Source: Mesorhizobium sophorae
Lineage (GTDB): Bacteria; Pseudomonadota; Alphaproteobacteria; Rhizobiales; Rhizobiaceae
DNA: 64,000 bases
Assembly: GCF_002270415.1 (NCBI RefSeq)
Contig: NZ_NNRI01000015.1
Location: forward strand, 62,001 to 126,000
Direction: 5' to 3'
This document shows, one piece after another, positions 33,428-42,147 of the stretch (positions are counted from its first letter, which is position 1; each line of letters begins with the position of its first letter). Under the pieces are notes generated by a model. The model searched no databases. It saw only the letters and a list, made by a program, of their open reading frames with translations, and had not been told where the DNA came from. The position numbers and the translations under genes are program-made.

Positions 33428-35200
33428 TTACGCCGTCTTCTGCGTCACCAGCCCCAGTTCCTTGACCATCGCCTCGCGCATCAAAAACTTCTGCGGTTTG
33501 CCGGTCACCGTCATCGGCAATTCGGTGCGGAAGCGAATGTGGCGCGGGATCTTGTAATGGGCGATCTGGCCGGCGCAGAAGGCCTTGATCTCCTGTTCGG
33601 TGGCGATCTGGCCTGGCTTGAGCACGATCCAGGCGCACAGCTCCTCGCCATATTTTGGGTCTGGAATGCCGAACACCTGCACTTCCCTGACCTTGGGATG
33701 GCGGTAGAGGAATTCCTCGACCTCGCGCGGATAGACATTCTCGCCACCGCGGATGACCATGTCTTTGACCCGGCCGACAATGTTGCAATAGCCCTCGGCA
33801 TCGATGGTGGCGAGATCGCCGGTGTGCATCCAGCCATCGGTGTCGATCGCCTCGCGGGTCTTGTCGCCGTCGTCCCAATAGCCCTTCATCACCGAATAAC
33901 CGCGCGTGCACAGCTCGCCCGGCGCGCCGACGGCGACGGTGGCGCCGTCGGCATCGACTGCCTTGACCTCGACATGGGGGTGGATGCGTCCGACCGTCGA
34001 GACACGCTTTTCCAGCGGGTCGTCGACGCCGCTCTGGAACGACACCGGACTGGTCTCGGTCATGCCGTAGGCGATCGTCACTTCTGACATATGCATCAGC
34101 GACACCACTTTCTTCATCACCTCGATCGGGCATGGCGAGCCGGCCATGATGCCGGTGCGCAGGCTGGAGAGATCGAAGGACTGGAAGTCCGGATGATCGA
34201 GCAGTGCTACGAACATGGTCGGCACGCCATAAAGCCCGGTGCAGCGCTCATTCGCCACCGCTTTCAGCGTGGCGCCGGCGTCGAATCCCTCGCCCGGGAA
34301 AACCATGGTCGCGCCCTTCGACACGCAGCCCATGGTGCCCATCGACATGCCGAAGCAGTGATAGAGCGGCACCGGGATGCACAGCCGGTCGTCGACGGTC
34401 AGCTTAATCGCCGAGGTGACGAAATTGCCGTTGTTGACGATGTTGTTGTGGGTCAGCGTCGCGCCCTTGGGTGCCCCTGTCGTGCCTGACGTGAACTGGA
34501 TGTTGATGGCGTCGCCGGGCTTCAGCCCCTCCGAGATGCGGTCGAGGCTGTCATGCTCGTCGCGCCCGGCCATGGCCAGCACATCACCGAAATTGAACAT
34601 GCCGGGTGAGTTGTCCTCACCCATGCGGATGACGATCTTCAGCGCCGGCAGCTGCTTTGCCTTGAGCTTGCCGGGGGTGGCGGTCGCGAGCTCCGGCGCC
34701 AGCGTCTCGATCATGCCGAGATAGTCGGAGGTCTTGAACTTGACCGCGGTCACAAGCGCCTTGCAGCCGACCTTGTTCAAGGCATAGTCGAGCTCGGTCA
34801 GCCGGTAGGCCGGATTGATGTTGACCAGGATCAGGCCGATGCGGGCGGTGGCGAATTGCGTCACCAGCCATTCCCATCGGTTGGGCGACCAGATGCCGAC
34901 GCGATCGCCCTTTTCAAGGCCCAGCGCCAGGAAGCCGGCGGCCAACGCATCGACCGTGTCCGACAGTTCGCTCCAGGTGAAGCGCTTGTCCTGGTCGACG
35001 AAGACCGCGGCATCGAGCGTGGCGTATCTGCTGGCGGTGTCGGAAAACAGCGCGGGTATGGTCTTGTTGAGCAGCGGCGTCGAGCGCTCGCCGGAAACAT
35101 GCGCCTTGCCGTCGACGGGTGCCACGAAGACATCGCCATTGCGCGATCCACGCCCGCGCAAATTGGTGGCATTCTTCAGCTCGTCGAGATTGATCGGCAT
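33428..35200 (-). CDS. Acyl-CoA synthetase, AMP-forming
   Basis: A 590-residue ANL-superfamily adenylating enzyme. The phosphate-binding loop FTSGTTGAPKGATLTHNN is near residue 217, YGMTETSPV (A5) near 375, TGDLATID (A7) near 461, GRVKDMVIRGGENVYP (A8) near 472-487, and the catalytic Lys in TGKPQKFLMRE near the C-terminus. It activates a carboxylic acid, probably a medium- or long-chain fatty acid, with CoA. The gene is isolated between the antiporter and the his genes, so neighbours do not narrow the substrate. Confidence 0.9.
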   Translation of the reverse strand: MPINLDELKNATNLRGRGSRNGDVFVAPVDGKAHVSGERSTPLLNKTIPALFSDTASRYATLDAAVFVDQDKRFTWSELSDTVDALAAGFLALGLEKGDRVGIWSPNRWEWLVTQFATARIGLILVNINPAYRLTELDYALNKVGCKALVTAVKFKTSDYLGMIETLAPELATATPGKLKAKQLPALKIVIRMGEDNSPGMFNFGDVLAMAGRDEHDSLDRISEGLKPGDAINIQFTSGTTGAPKGATLTHNNIVNNGNFVTSAIKLTVDDRLCIPVPLYHCFGMSMGTMGCVSKGATMVFPGEGFDAGATLKAVANERCTGLYGVPTMFVALLDHPDFQSFDLSSLRTGIMAGSPCPIEVMKKVVSLMHMSEVTIAYGMTETSPVSFQSGVDDPLEKRVSTVGRIHPHVEVKAVDADGATVAVGAPGELCTRGYSVMKGYWDDGDKTREAIDTDGWMHTGDLATIDAEGYCNIVGRVKDMVIRGGENVYPREVEEFLYRHPKVREVQVFGIPDPKYGEELCAWIVLKPGQIATEQEIKAFCAGQIAHYKIPRHIRFRTELPMTVTGKPQKFLMREAMVKELGLVTQKTA

Positions 35201-35281
35201 CGCTGTCTCCTCCCAGGACGGGTCGAGCCTATCAGCCCGCCGGGATGGTGGAAATCCCGTCGATGGTACTGGAGGGCATCC

Positions 35282-35980
35282 TCAGCTGACGATGGCCGCC
35301 ATCTTCGCGGCCACATCGCGCAGCAGCGCCTCATCCGCCGCCGCGCGCGTCTTTTTTGACGCCACCAGACAGGCCTGCGAGCGCAAAACCAGGCCGTCGC
35401 CGAGCACCTTGAGATGATTGGCGCGCAGCGTGGAGCCGGTGGTGGTGATGTCAACGATGACATCGGCCAGGCCCGCCGCCGGCGCCCCTTCGGTCGCACC
35501 GAGGCTCTCGACGATGCGATAGACCTGGATGCCGTGTTTTAGCGAGAAGAACTGCTGCGTCAGCCGCCAGTATTTGGTGGCGATCCTGAGCCGCCGGCCA
35601 TGGCGCTGACGAAAATCGGCGGCGACATCGTCAAGATCGGCCATGGTGTCGACGTCGAGCCAGATGTCGGGCACGGCGACCACGACATCGGCATTGCCGA
35701 AGCCGAGACGGGCGACGATTTCGGCGCGGGTTTCCCAGTCGGCAAGGTTCTCGCGCACCAGGTCTTCACCGGTGATGCCGAGATCGACCGCGCCCTGGCC
35801 GATCTCGCCAGCAATCTCGGAAGCCGACAGGAAGGCGACTTCGATGCCTTCCGAGCCTTCGATGCGGGCGCGATAGGAGCGCTCGTCGCCGGGCAGGCTG
35901 ACGGCGAGCCCAGCCTTGGCCAGTACCTCCAGCGCCTGCTCCTTGAGCCGGCCTTTCGACGGGATTGCCAGGGTGATCAT
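35282..35980 (-). CDS. hisG: ATP phosphoribosyltransferase catalytic subunit, short form
   Basis: The 232-residue HisG lacks the C-terminal regulatory domain of the long form and therefore depends on HisZ, whose gene lies immediately upstream. It condenses ATP with PRPP in the first step of histidine synthesis. The PRPP-binding loop is IVDITTTGSTLRANHL (about 172-187), and the N-terminus LAIPSKGRLKEQ is typical. The start overlaps the hisZ stop by four bases. The gene ends about 80 bases before the acyl-CoA synthetase start. Confidence 0.95.
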   Translation of the reverse strand: MITLAIPSKGRLKEQALEVLAKAGLAVSLPGDERSYRARIEGSEGIEVAFLSASEIAGEIGQGAVDLGITGEDLVRENLADWETRAEIVARLGFGNADVVVAVPDIWLDVDTMADLDDVAADFRQRHGRRLRIATKYWRLTQQFFSLKHGIQVYRIVESLGATEGAPAAGLADVIVDITTTGSTLRANHLKVLGDGLVLRSQACLVASKKTRAAADEALLRDVAAKMAAIVS

Positions 35981-37098
35981 GGCGCCGTCTCCCGCAATGC
36001 GTCGATGCGATCGAGCCAGACAGAAAAGCCGACGCCGGGGATCGGCGTCTTGGCGCCAAGCAGCGTCAGCAGCCGGTCGTAGCGACCGCCACCGACCAGC
36101 GGCCGTTCGCCATCTTGCGCCGCGATTTCGAAGACCAGGCCGGTGTAATAGTCGAGCGGTCGGCCGAAGGCAGCGTCGTAGCGGATTCTTCCCGTCGGCA
36201 AGCCATGCGCTTCGATCGCCTTGGCGCGGGCGGCGAAATTCTCCAGCGCCGCACCCAGCGAGAGCCCGGCACCGGCGGCGAAGGTCGCCAACGCCTGGGC
36301 CGCGCCATCGAGCGGCACGTCGATCGCCAGAAAACTCTTTAGTGCCGCGAAGGCCTCGTTGGATAGCCGTACGCTGCGCAACTCAGCTTTCTCGATCAGT
36401 CGACGCGCTATGTCGGCTGGCGAGCGCCCAGCGGAGGCCGACAGGCCGGCCTCTTCCATGCCACTGGCGATGTGCGCGGACAGACCTTCGAGATCGCCGT
36501 CGAGGACAAGGGAAGCGACCGGACGGGAGAGTTGGCCGTTGCGTGGCGGGTTGGCGAGATCGGCGAGTGCTGCCTGCAGCATCGGCGCCGAGCCGAAGGC
36601 GCGGGCAAGACGCATGCGCCAGCCGCGCGGCAGCCCAAGGGCGGCCAGCACCGCCTCGAAAATGGTCTGGTCGCCGAGTGTGATAGCCAGCGCCTGGCGG
36701 GGCAGCACCAGGGCAAGCAGCGCATGCGCGTCGGCCAGCGAGCGGGCATCGGCTTCGGCGGTGTCACGATCGCCCAAATCCTCGATGCCGGCCTGAAAGA
36801 ACTCGTTACCGCCTTCGCGGCGCTGGCGGAACACCTCGCCCAGATAGGAATAGCGGCGCGGCGTGCCGGCCTGCGATCTTATGTGGTCGAGACAGACCGG
36901 AATGGTGAATTCCGGCCGCAGGCACAGCGCCTGGCCGGTTTCGCTTTCGGTGAGGAAAATACGCCGGCGCAGGTCTTCACCGGCCATGTCGAGGAACGGA
37001 TCGGCCGGCTGCAGCACCGCAACCTCGACCGCATGCGTGTTGCGCTTGGCGAAGAGATTGATGATGTCGACTGATATGGCAGGGTAGCGGGAGGTCAT
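35977..37098 (-). CDS. hisZ: ATP phosphoribosyltransferase regulatory subunit
   Basis: A 373-residue paralogue of histidyl-tRNA synthetase that lacks aminoacylation activity and serves as the regulatory partner of short-form HisG. The class II-like core is seen in PADPFLDMAGEDLRRRIF and LRPEFTIPVCLDH (about 33-75), the latter a motif 2 relic. The ATG at 37098 fits the family start; the open frame further upstream runs through a repeat and is not coding. It lies between hisS and hisG on the same strand with a four-base overlap into hisG. Histidine feedback probably acts through the HisZ-HisG complex. Confidence 0.93.
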   Translation of the reverse strand: MTSRYPAISVDIINLFAKRNTHAVEVAVLQPADPFLDMAGEDLRRRIFLTESETGQALCLRPEFTIPVCLDHIRSQAGTPRRYSYLGEVFRQRREGGNEFFQAGIEDLGDRDTAEADARSLADAHALLALVLPRQALAITLGDQTIFEAVLAALGLPRGWRMRLARAFGSAPMLQAALADLANPPRNGQLSRPVASLVLDGDLEGLSAHIASGMEEAGLSASAGRSPADIARRLIEKAELRSVRLSNEAFAALKSFLAIDVPLDGAAQALATFAAGAGLSLGAALENFAARAKAIEAHGLPTGRIRYDAAFGRPLDYYTGLVFEIAAQDGERPLVGGGRYDRLLTLLGAKTPIPGVGFSVWLDRIDALRETAP

Positions 37099-37117
37099 TG
37101 ATCGGATGGGCGCGAGG

Positions 37118-37275
37118 CACCCCCCTCTGGCCTGCCGGCCATCTCCCCCGCAAGGGTGGAGATCGGCAGTTGCAAGCCCCGCGCCTTTTTTCCAACGTTG
37201 AAGATTGGCGAAAGCGCTCGCGACATCCAATCTCCCCCCTTGCGGGGGAGATGGCCGGCAGGCCAGAGGGGGGTG
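37118..37275. repeat. Long GC-rich extragenic palindrome, copy 1
   Basis: The 158-base region begins CACCCCCCTCTGGCCTGCC and ends with its complement; inner arms ATCTCCCCCGCAAGGG-type also pair. The result is a long imperfect hairpin between hisS and hisZ. A second copy is at 45342-45501 and both share the outer and inner arms while the central loop differs. It is a Mesorhizobium-type dispersed palindromic element by my recollection. Confidence 0.8.
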
Positions 37276-37276
37276 T

Positions 37277-38782
37277 TCAAGCGCCACCTTTGGCGCGATC
37301 GGCGGCCTGTGCCGCCAAGATCTTCTTCACCTCGGCGACCAGTTCGCCTTCCGCAACCGTCACCTGGGCCGGGCGCGCAGCGCGCCATTCGGCGTTGTCC
37401 GTGATTTCAGCCGACATGCGAGCGCCCTCGATCAGATCCTTGATCTGCAGCTCGCCCTTGGCGCGCTCGTCGCCGCCCTGGATGATTGCGACCGGACAGC
37501 CGCGACGGTCGGCATATTTGAGCTGCGCCTTCATGCCGGCGCCACCGAGATACATTTCGGAACGGATGCCGGCAGCCCGCAGCGCCGCCACCATCTTCTG
37601 GTAGCGGCCGAGGCTGTCGGTGTCCTTGTCCATGACCAGCACGACGACCGGCGCGATCACATCAGCGCTGTCGAGCTTGCCGAGGTTCTTCAGCGCGGTC
37701 ATCAGCCGGGAGACGCCAATGGAGAAACCGGTCGCCGGTACCGGCTCGCCGCGAAAGCGCGAGACGAGGCCATCATAACGGCCGCCGCCACCGACCGAGC
37801 CGAAGCGGACGATCTGGCCGTCCTCATTGGGGATCTCGGCCAGCAGTTCGGCCTCGAAGACTGGGCCGGTGTAGTATTCTAGGCCACGCACGACGGAACG
37901 GTCCATGGCGATGCGGTCTTCGGCGTATCCCGCTGCCCGGACCAGGGCTTCGATCGTCGAGAGCTCGCCAACGCCTTCCTGGTAGACCGCATTCGTGCTG
38001 ACGCTGGAATCCTGGCCGGCCTGTGCATTCCTCGCTGTCGCGCGAAGAACTGCCTCGACTTGTCCGTCATTCAACCCGGCGCCCTTGGCGAAGTCGCCCT
38101 CGCCTTCCTTGCCGCCATCCCAACGCCCCGGCCCAAGCAGAAGTCTCACGCCTTCCGGCCCTAGCTTGTCCAGCTTGTCGATCGCCCGCAGCACCGTCAG
38201 CCGGCGGCCGACATTGTCGACGCCGCCAAGGCCGATCGCCTCCAGCACGCCGTCCAGCACCTTGCGGTTGTTGACGCGGATGACATAGTCACCGCGCTTG
38301 ATGCCGAGCGCTTCCATCACGTCGGCCATCATCATGGCCATCTCGGCGTCGGCGGCCACGCCCGGCGTGCCAATCGTGTCGGCGTCGAACTGCATGAACT
38401 GGCGGAAGCGGCCGGGGCCTGGCTTCTCGTTGCGGAACACCCAGCCGGAGCGATAGCTGCGGTAGGGTTTTGGCAGCCGCTCGTAGTTCTCGGCGACGAA
38501 GCGCGCCGTCGGCGCGGTCAGGTCATAGCGCAGCGACAGCCACTGATCGTCATCGTCCTGAAAGGAGAACACGCCTTCGTTCGGCCGGTCCTGGTCGGGC
38601 AGGAACTTTCCCAGCGCATCGGTGTATTCGATCAGCGGCTGGTCGGCCGGTTCGAAACCATAGAGCTCATAGACCGAGCGGATCGTCGCCATCATCTTCT
38701 CGACGGCGCGGATGTCTTCGGCGCTGCGGTCGGCAAAACCGCGCGGCAGCCGCGCTTTCGTCTTTTCCGATTTATCGGCCAT
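37277..38782 (-). CDS. hisS: Histidyl-tRNA synthetase
   Basis: A 501-residue class II aminoacyl-tRNA synthetase. Motif 2 appears as YRSYRSGWVFRNEKPGPGRFRQF (about 113-135), the histidine-binding LVRAAGYAEDRIAMDRSVVRGLEYYTGPVFE segment follows at about 315-345, and the anticodon-binding domain covers about 405-490. The ATG at 38782 (MADKSEKTK) fits alphaproteobacterial HisS; the longer open frame is not needed. It is first in a hisS-hisZ-hisG unit, an order I know from other Rhizobiales, with a palindromic repeat before hisZ. Confidence 0.95.
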   Translation of the reverse strand: MADKSEKTKARLPRGFADRSAEDIRAVEKMMATIRSVYELYGFEPADQPLIEYTDALGKFLPDQDRPNEGVFSFQDDDDQWLSLRYDLTAPTARFVAENYERLPKPYRSYRSGWVFRNEKPGPGRFRQFMQFDADTIGTPGVAADAEMAMMMADVMEALGIKRGDYVIRVNNRKVLDGVLEAIGLGGVDNVGRRLTVLRAIDKLDKLGPEGVRLLLGPGRWDGGKEGEGDFAKGAGLNDGQVEAVLRATARNAQAGQDSSVSTNAVYQEGVGELSTIEALVRAAGYAEDRIAMDRSVVRGLEYYTGPVFEAELLAEIPNEDGQIVRFGSVGGGGRYDGLVSRFRGEPVPATGFSIGVSRLMTALKNLGKLDSADVIAPVVVLVMDKDTDSLGRYQKMVAALRAAGIRSEMYLGGAGMKAQLKYADRRGCPVAIIQGGDERAKGELQIKDLIEGARMSAEITDNAEWRAARPAQVTVAEGELVAEVKKILAAQAADRAKGGA

Positions 38783-39033
38783 GGAATGGGTACTCGGTGT
38801 TTCGTGGCGATGTGCGGCAGGAAATTTCCTATTTCCGCAGCGCGCGTGTCCTAACCGATGCAGCTTTGTGCGGCAAGGGTTTGCCGCCTTGCCTCTCCCC
38901 GCCGGGAGAAGGCACAGCCGAACCGCCCTCGAAACAAAAACGCACCAAAAATGAAACAATCCCGCCATGGGTGCGGCATCGTGCCGACACAATCGCAGCC
39001 GATAAGTCGCGCCGACACGAAGGGGTTCGGGCC

Positions 39034-39288
39034 ATGACCAGCACAGCGAGATTCCATGCCATCGGCGGCAGCGCAGGCGACTTGCCCGCGCGCCTGCGTC
39101 CAGCCGACATCCACGACCAGAAAATCGTCAGCCAGGCCGCCGGTCCGTTCGAGATACCGGCCGACACCGGCAAGGGACCATCCATGCGCGACGCATTGAT
39201 GACCGGCCTGCTGGTGATCTACCCGACCGTGGCCACGGTGGTGGCGATTGTCGCCGGGCTTTTCCTGGCCAGTGCCAACGGCACCTGA
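39034..39288 (+). CDS. Small single-pass membrane protein, 84 aa
   Basis: An 84-residue protein with a polar N-terminal half (about 1-50) and one hydrophobic helix (MTGLLVIYPTVATVVAIVAG, about 56-75) near the C-terminus. AGGGG lies upstream of the ATG at 39034. The frame is divergent from hisS and convergent with tag. No family is recognised. The composition and ribosome binding site favour a real gene over a chance frame. Confidence 0.5.
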   Translation: MTSTARFHAIGGSAGDLPARLRPADIHDQKIVSQAAGPFEIPADTGKGPSMRDALMTGLLVIYPTVATVVAIVAGLFLASANGT

Positions 39289-39340
39289 AGGTACCCACCC
39301 GCGCCTTCGGGCGGCTCCCCACAAGGGGATGCAAGCGCCA

Positions 39341-39979
39341 CTACTTCGGCCGCTTGAAAGCCTTTCGCTCTTTCTCGACTTGCTTGCGGCAGACGCAGCC
39401 CTCGAGATGGTCGTTGACCAGGCCCATGGCCTGCATGAAGGCGTAGACCGTGGTCGGGCCGACAAAGCTCCAGCCGCGCTTCTTCAGCTCCTTCGATATC
39501 CGAACAGAGACAGCGGTGGTCGGGTTGCCGCGCAGATGGGCGAGGTCGACGATTTCGGGACGCTCGTCCTTGCCGGGTTCGAACTTCCAGAACCAGGCCG
39601 CCAGCGAGCCGAATTCATTGGCCATTTCGCGGGCGCGCTTGGCGTTGTTGATGGTCGAGACGATCTTGCCGCGATGACGGATGATGCCGGCATTGCCAAG
39701 CAGGCGCTCGACATCCTTGTCGGTGAAAGCGGCTACCTTGTCGAATTCGAAATTGGCGAAGGCCTCGCGAAAATTCTCCCGCTTGCGCAGGATGGTGAGC
39801 CACGACAGGCCCGACTGGAAACCCTCGAGGCAGATCTTTTCGAACAGCCTGCGGTCGTCCGCCACCGGCCGGCCCCATTCATCATCGTGGTAGTGAAGAT
39901 AGTCGGGCAGATTGCCGTGCCAGAAGCAACGCGCGACACCGTCGGGGCCGGCGCGCAAGCCGGTGTTTTCTTTTTCCAT
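39341..39979 (-). CDS. tag: DNA-3-methyladenine glycosylase I
   Basis: A 212-residue base-excision repair glycosylase that removes 3-methyladenine. The N-terminal CFWHGNLPDYLHYHDDEWGRP and the FQSGLSWLTILRKRENFR segment (catalytic Glu and Trp pocket of Tag) are characteristic; the helix-hairpin-helix fold and the C-terminal HLEGCVCR (zinc-binding His and Cys) complete it. The ATG at 39979 is preferred; 13 upstream codons are open but unlike the family. Confidence 0.93.
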   Translation of the reverse strand: MEKENTGLRAGPDGVARCFWHGNLPDYLHYHDDEWGRPVADDRRLFEKICLEGFQSGLSWLTILRKRENFREAFANFEFDKVAAFTDKDVERLLGNAGIIRHRGKIVSTINNAKRAREMANEFGSLAAWFWKFEPGKDERPEIVDLAHLRGNPTTAVSVRISKELKKRGWSFVGPTTVYAFMQAMGLVNDHLEGCVCRKQVEKERKAFKRPK

Positions 39980-40192
39980 AGCCAAAGATCCGTCCGTTAA
40001 TGCGCCTTTGCGCTGCATTTACTGCGGCTTTACCAGATTCCTGAACCCAGCGGTAACCACACCAAAAGGTTTACTGACAACAGCGCATTTTACGCATTCC
40101 GATTCATGTTTCGGTTGCTGCTTGCGCGCCAATGATCGCCGAACCGGGGAGCGTTTCCACCCCGTTGTGTCAGACGATCAAGGTGCGTTCCG

Positions 40193-40936
40193 ATGAAGAC
40201 AGTTCTGTTTCCCGTGCTCGGCGCCGTGGCTGTGTTTGCCGCAGGCGTCACGCCTTCAACCGCCGGCGATCGCTACGCCGACAGGCCGCCGGTGATGGTA
40301 AGCCCCGACCTTTCCGCCCCCTGGGTGCTGCAGCTTGGCCATGCGCCCGGCATCGTTCGCCAGAACCGCCAGGTCGTGCAGCAGCCGCGCCTGCGCTACG
40401 CTCAACCGGGGCAGCCTGACCGGGTGCAGACGGCGGCCGTGCAGCCGCCTTCCAAGCGGATGGTCATGCGTCCGCAGATCAACCCGATCTACCTACCGCA
40501 GGAAGTCGCCTATGACGGCCCGCAGAAGCCGGGCACGATCGTCATCGATACGACCCAGAATTTCCTCTTTCTGGTCGAGAAGAACGGTAAGGCACGGCGC
40601 TACGGCGTCGGCACCGGCAAACCCGGCTTCGAATGGTCGGGCACGCACAAGATTACCAACAAGCGCGAGTGGCCGGACTGGCGCCCCCCGGCGCAGATGA
40701 TCAAGCGCGAGGCCGCCAAGGGCCGCTACCTGCCGACCTACCTGGCCGGCGGCATGGAGAACCCGCTCGGCGCACGCGCGCTCTATATCGGCACGACCGA
40801 ATATCGCATCCACGGCACCAACCAGCCATGGACAATCGGCGGCGCGGTGTCGTCAGGTTGCATCCGCATGCGCAACGAGGACGTCGTCGACCTCTATGAA
40901 CGGGTCAATGTCGGAACCACGGTCGAGGTGATATAG
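40193..40936 (+). CDS. L,D-transpeptidase (YkuD domain), periplasmic
   Basis: A 247-residue protein with a signal peptide (about 1-24, ending in TAG) and a Pro/Gln-rich linker to about residue 105. The YkuD domain follows, with the catalytic motif HGTNQPWTIGGAVSSGCIRM (His near 205, nucleophile Cys near 224). Such enzymes form 3-3 peptidoglycan cross-links or attach lipoproteins to peptidoglycan. Length and layout are those of the short rhizobial Ldt proteins, of which several paralogues usually exist. It appears to be transcribed alone. Confidence 0.92.
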   Translation: MKTVLFPVLGAVAVFAAGVTPSTAGDRYADRPPVMVSPDLSAPWVLQLGHAPGIVRQNRQVVQQPRLRYAQPGQPDRVQTAAVQPPSKRMVMRPQINPIYLPQEVAYDGPQKPGTIVIDTTQNFLFLVEKNGKARRYGVGTGKPGFEWSGTHKITNKREWPDWRPPAQMIKREAAKGRYLPTYLAGGMENPLGARALYIGTTEYRIHGTNQPWTIGGAVSSGCIRMRNEDVVDLYERVNVGTTVEVI

Positions 40937-41030
40937 TTCCGGCGACGAATCACTTGGCCGGCAAAGCACCTCGCTTTTGGCGACCAGTCTGAAGATACGG
41001 GGGACGGGCCGTATGGGGATGCGGCCGTCA

Positions 41031-41065
41031 GGAAGGGCAGCACGGGAAACCGCGCTGCCCTTTCC
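41031..41065 (+). terminator. Hairpin after the L,D-transpeptidase gene
   Basis: GGAAGGGCAGC pairs with GCTGCCCTTTCC around a 12-base centre, about 95 bases after the stop codon of the L,D-transpeptidase. There is only a short T stretch, so intrinsic termination would be weak. It lies between that gene and the FolD-like gene and may alternatively protect the mRNA end. Confidence 0.4.
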
Positions 41066-41204
41066 GTTTCGACCGGAGCCTGAGGGTCAGCGAGACACTC
41101 CCTTGGGGGGCACGTCGCGCAAAAAGCATGACGGTTCGCTTTCGCGCTGCCCTTGGCGATGTTCTTTTGCTATGTCGGCAGCAACCAAGCAAAAGAGTTC
41201 ACCC

Positions 41205-42125
41205 ATGTCCCTGTCCGACGACAGCCGCTATCTCAAGGGCGGCCCGGTTGCCCAGCGCATCATTGCCGCCGTGCGCGAGGATGCAGCGATCGCCAAAGCC
41301 GAGGGGTTTCCGCCCAAGCTGATCTCGATCACCGTCGGCGACACCGCGGCGGTGGATGTCTATGTGCGCAACCAGCGCGCCAAGGCGCAACTGGCCGGCA
41401 TCGATTTCGAGGAACGGCGCTTTCCCGCCACCATCACATCAGGCGAACTGGAAGCGGCCATCCACGGCCTGAACGCCGACCCTCGCGTCACCGGCATCAT
41501 CATCCAGCGGCCGGTGCCGGCACATATCCCGGTCCGGACGCTGCAGGCGGCGGTGCATCCGCTCAAGGATGTCGAGGGTATGCATCCGGCTTCGATCGGC
41601 AATATCGTCTACAACCAGCTCGACCTCGCGCCCTGCACCGCGGCCGCCTCGGTCGAACTGCTGAAGGAGACCGGCCTCGACCTCAAGGGGCTGGAAGTCG
41701 TCATCGTCGGCCATTCCGAAATTGTCGGCAAGCCGATCGCCTTCCTGCTGATGAGCGAAGGCGCGACGGTGACGGTCTGCCATCACATGACGCGATCGGT
41801 TGCCGCGCATGCGCGTCGCGCCGATGCGCTGTTCGTCGCCGTCGGCAAGCCGCGGCTGATCAAGGCCGACATGGTCAAGCCGGGTGCGGCGGTCATCGAC
41901 ATCGGCATCAATTCCGAGATCGGGCCTGACGGGTCCAGCCGTATCGTCGGCGACGTCGACACCGAAAGTGTGCGCGAAGTCGCCTCCTGGATCACGCCGG
42001 TGCCGGGCGGCGTCGGCCCGATCACAGTCGCGATCCTGTTGCGCAACACGATGGTGGCGCTCAGCAGGCAGCGCGCGCTCTATGAAGCGACATACGGCAC
42101 GGCCGACAGGCTGGCGGCCGAGTAA
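41205..42125 (+). CDS. FolD-like methylene-tetrahydrofolate dehydrogenase/cyclohydrolase, atypical active site
   Basis: The 306-residue protein has the FolD fold: catalytic domain (about 5-140) and NAD(P)-binding domain (about 145-285), with KDVEGMHP, TPVPGGVGPITVA and VIVGHSEIVGKP. Canonical FolD has Tyr-x3-Lys for cyclohydrolase and dehydrogenase chemistry (YVxxK); here Tyr53 is kept but the Lys position is Gln57 (YVRNQRAKA). Gln101 and Asp122, the other active-site residues, are kept. PCTPxG is changed to PCTAAA and GRS to GHS. The ATG at 41205 is preceded by AAAAGAG. It may retain one activity only, or act on another folate or C1 carrier; calling it folD without reserve would be unsafe. 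Confidence 0.85.
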   Translation: MSLSDDSRYLKGGPVAQRIIAAVREDAAIAKAEGFPPKLISITVGDTAAVDVYVRNQRAKAQLAGIDFEERRFPATITSGELEAAIHGLNADPRVTGIIIQRPVPAHIPVRTLQAAVHPLKDVEGMHPASIGNIVYNQLDLAPCTAAASVELLKETGLDLKGLEVVIVGHSEIVGKPIAFLLMSEGATVTVCHHMTRSVAAHARRADALFVAVGKPRLIKADMVKPGAAVIDIGINSEIGPDGSSRIVGDVDTESVREVASWITPVPGGVGPITVAILLRNTMVALSRQRALYEATYGTADRLAAE

Positions 42126-42147
42126 GCACCGAGACGGGCTACGAGGC

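Noticed and set aside
37118..37275. Repeat that might be taken for a CRISPR unit
   Set aside because: It is a single inverted repeat, not a series of direct repeats with spacers, and no cas genes are present.
39290..39340. Possible terminator between the 84-aa gene and tag
   Set aside because: The GC-rich sequence has only a short imperfect repeat and no T-run; support is too weak to list.
42126..42147. Functional link between the FolD-like gene and glcF from close spacing
   Set aside because: They converge from opposite strands, so proximity says nothing about a shared operon.
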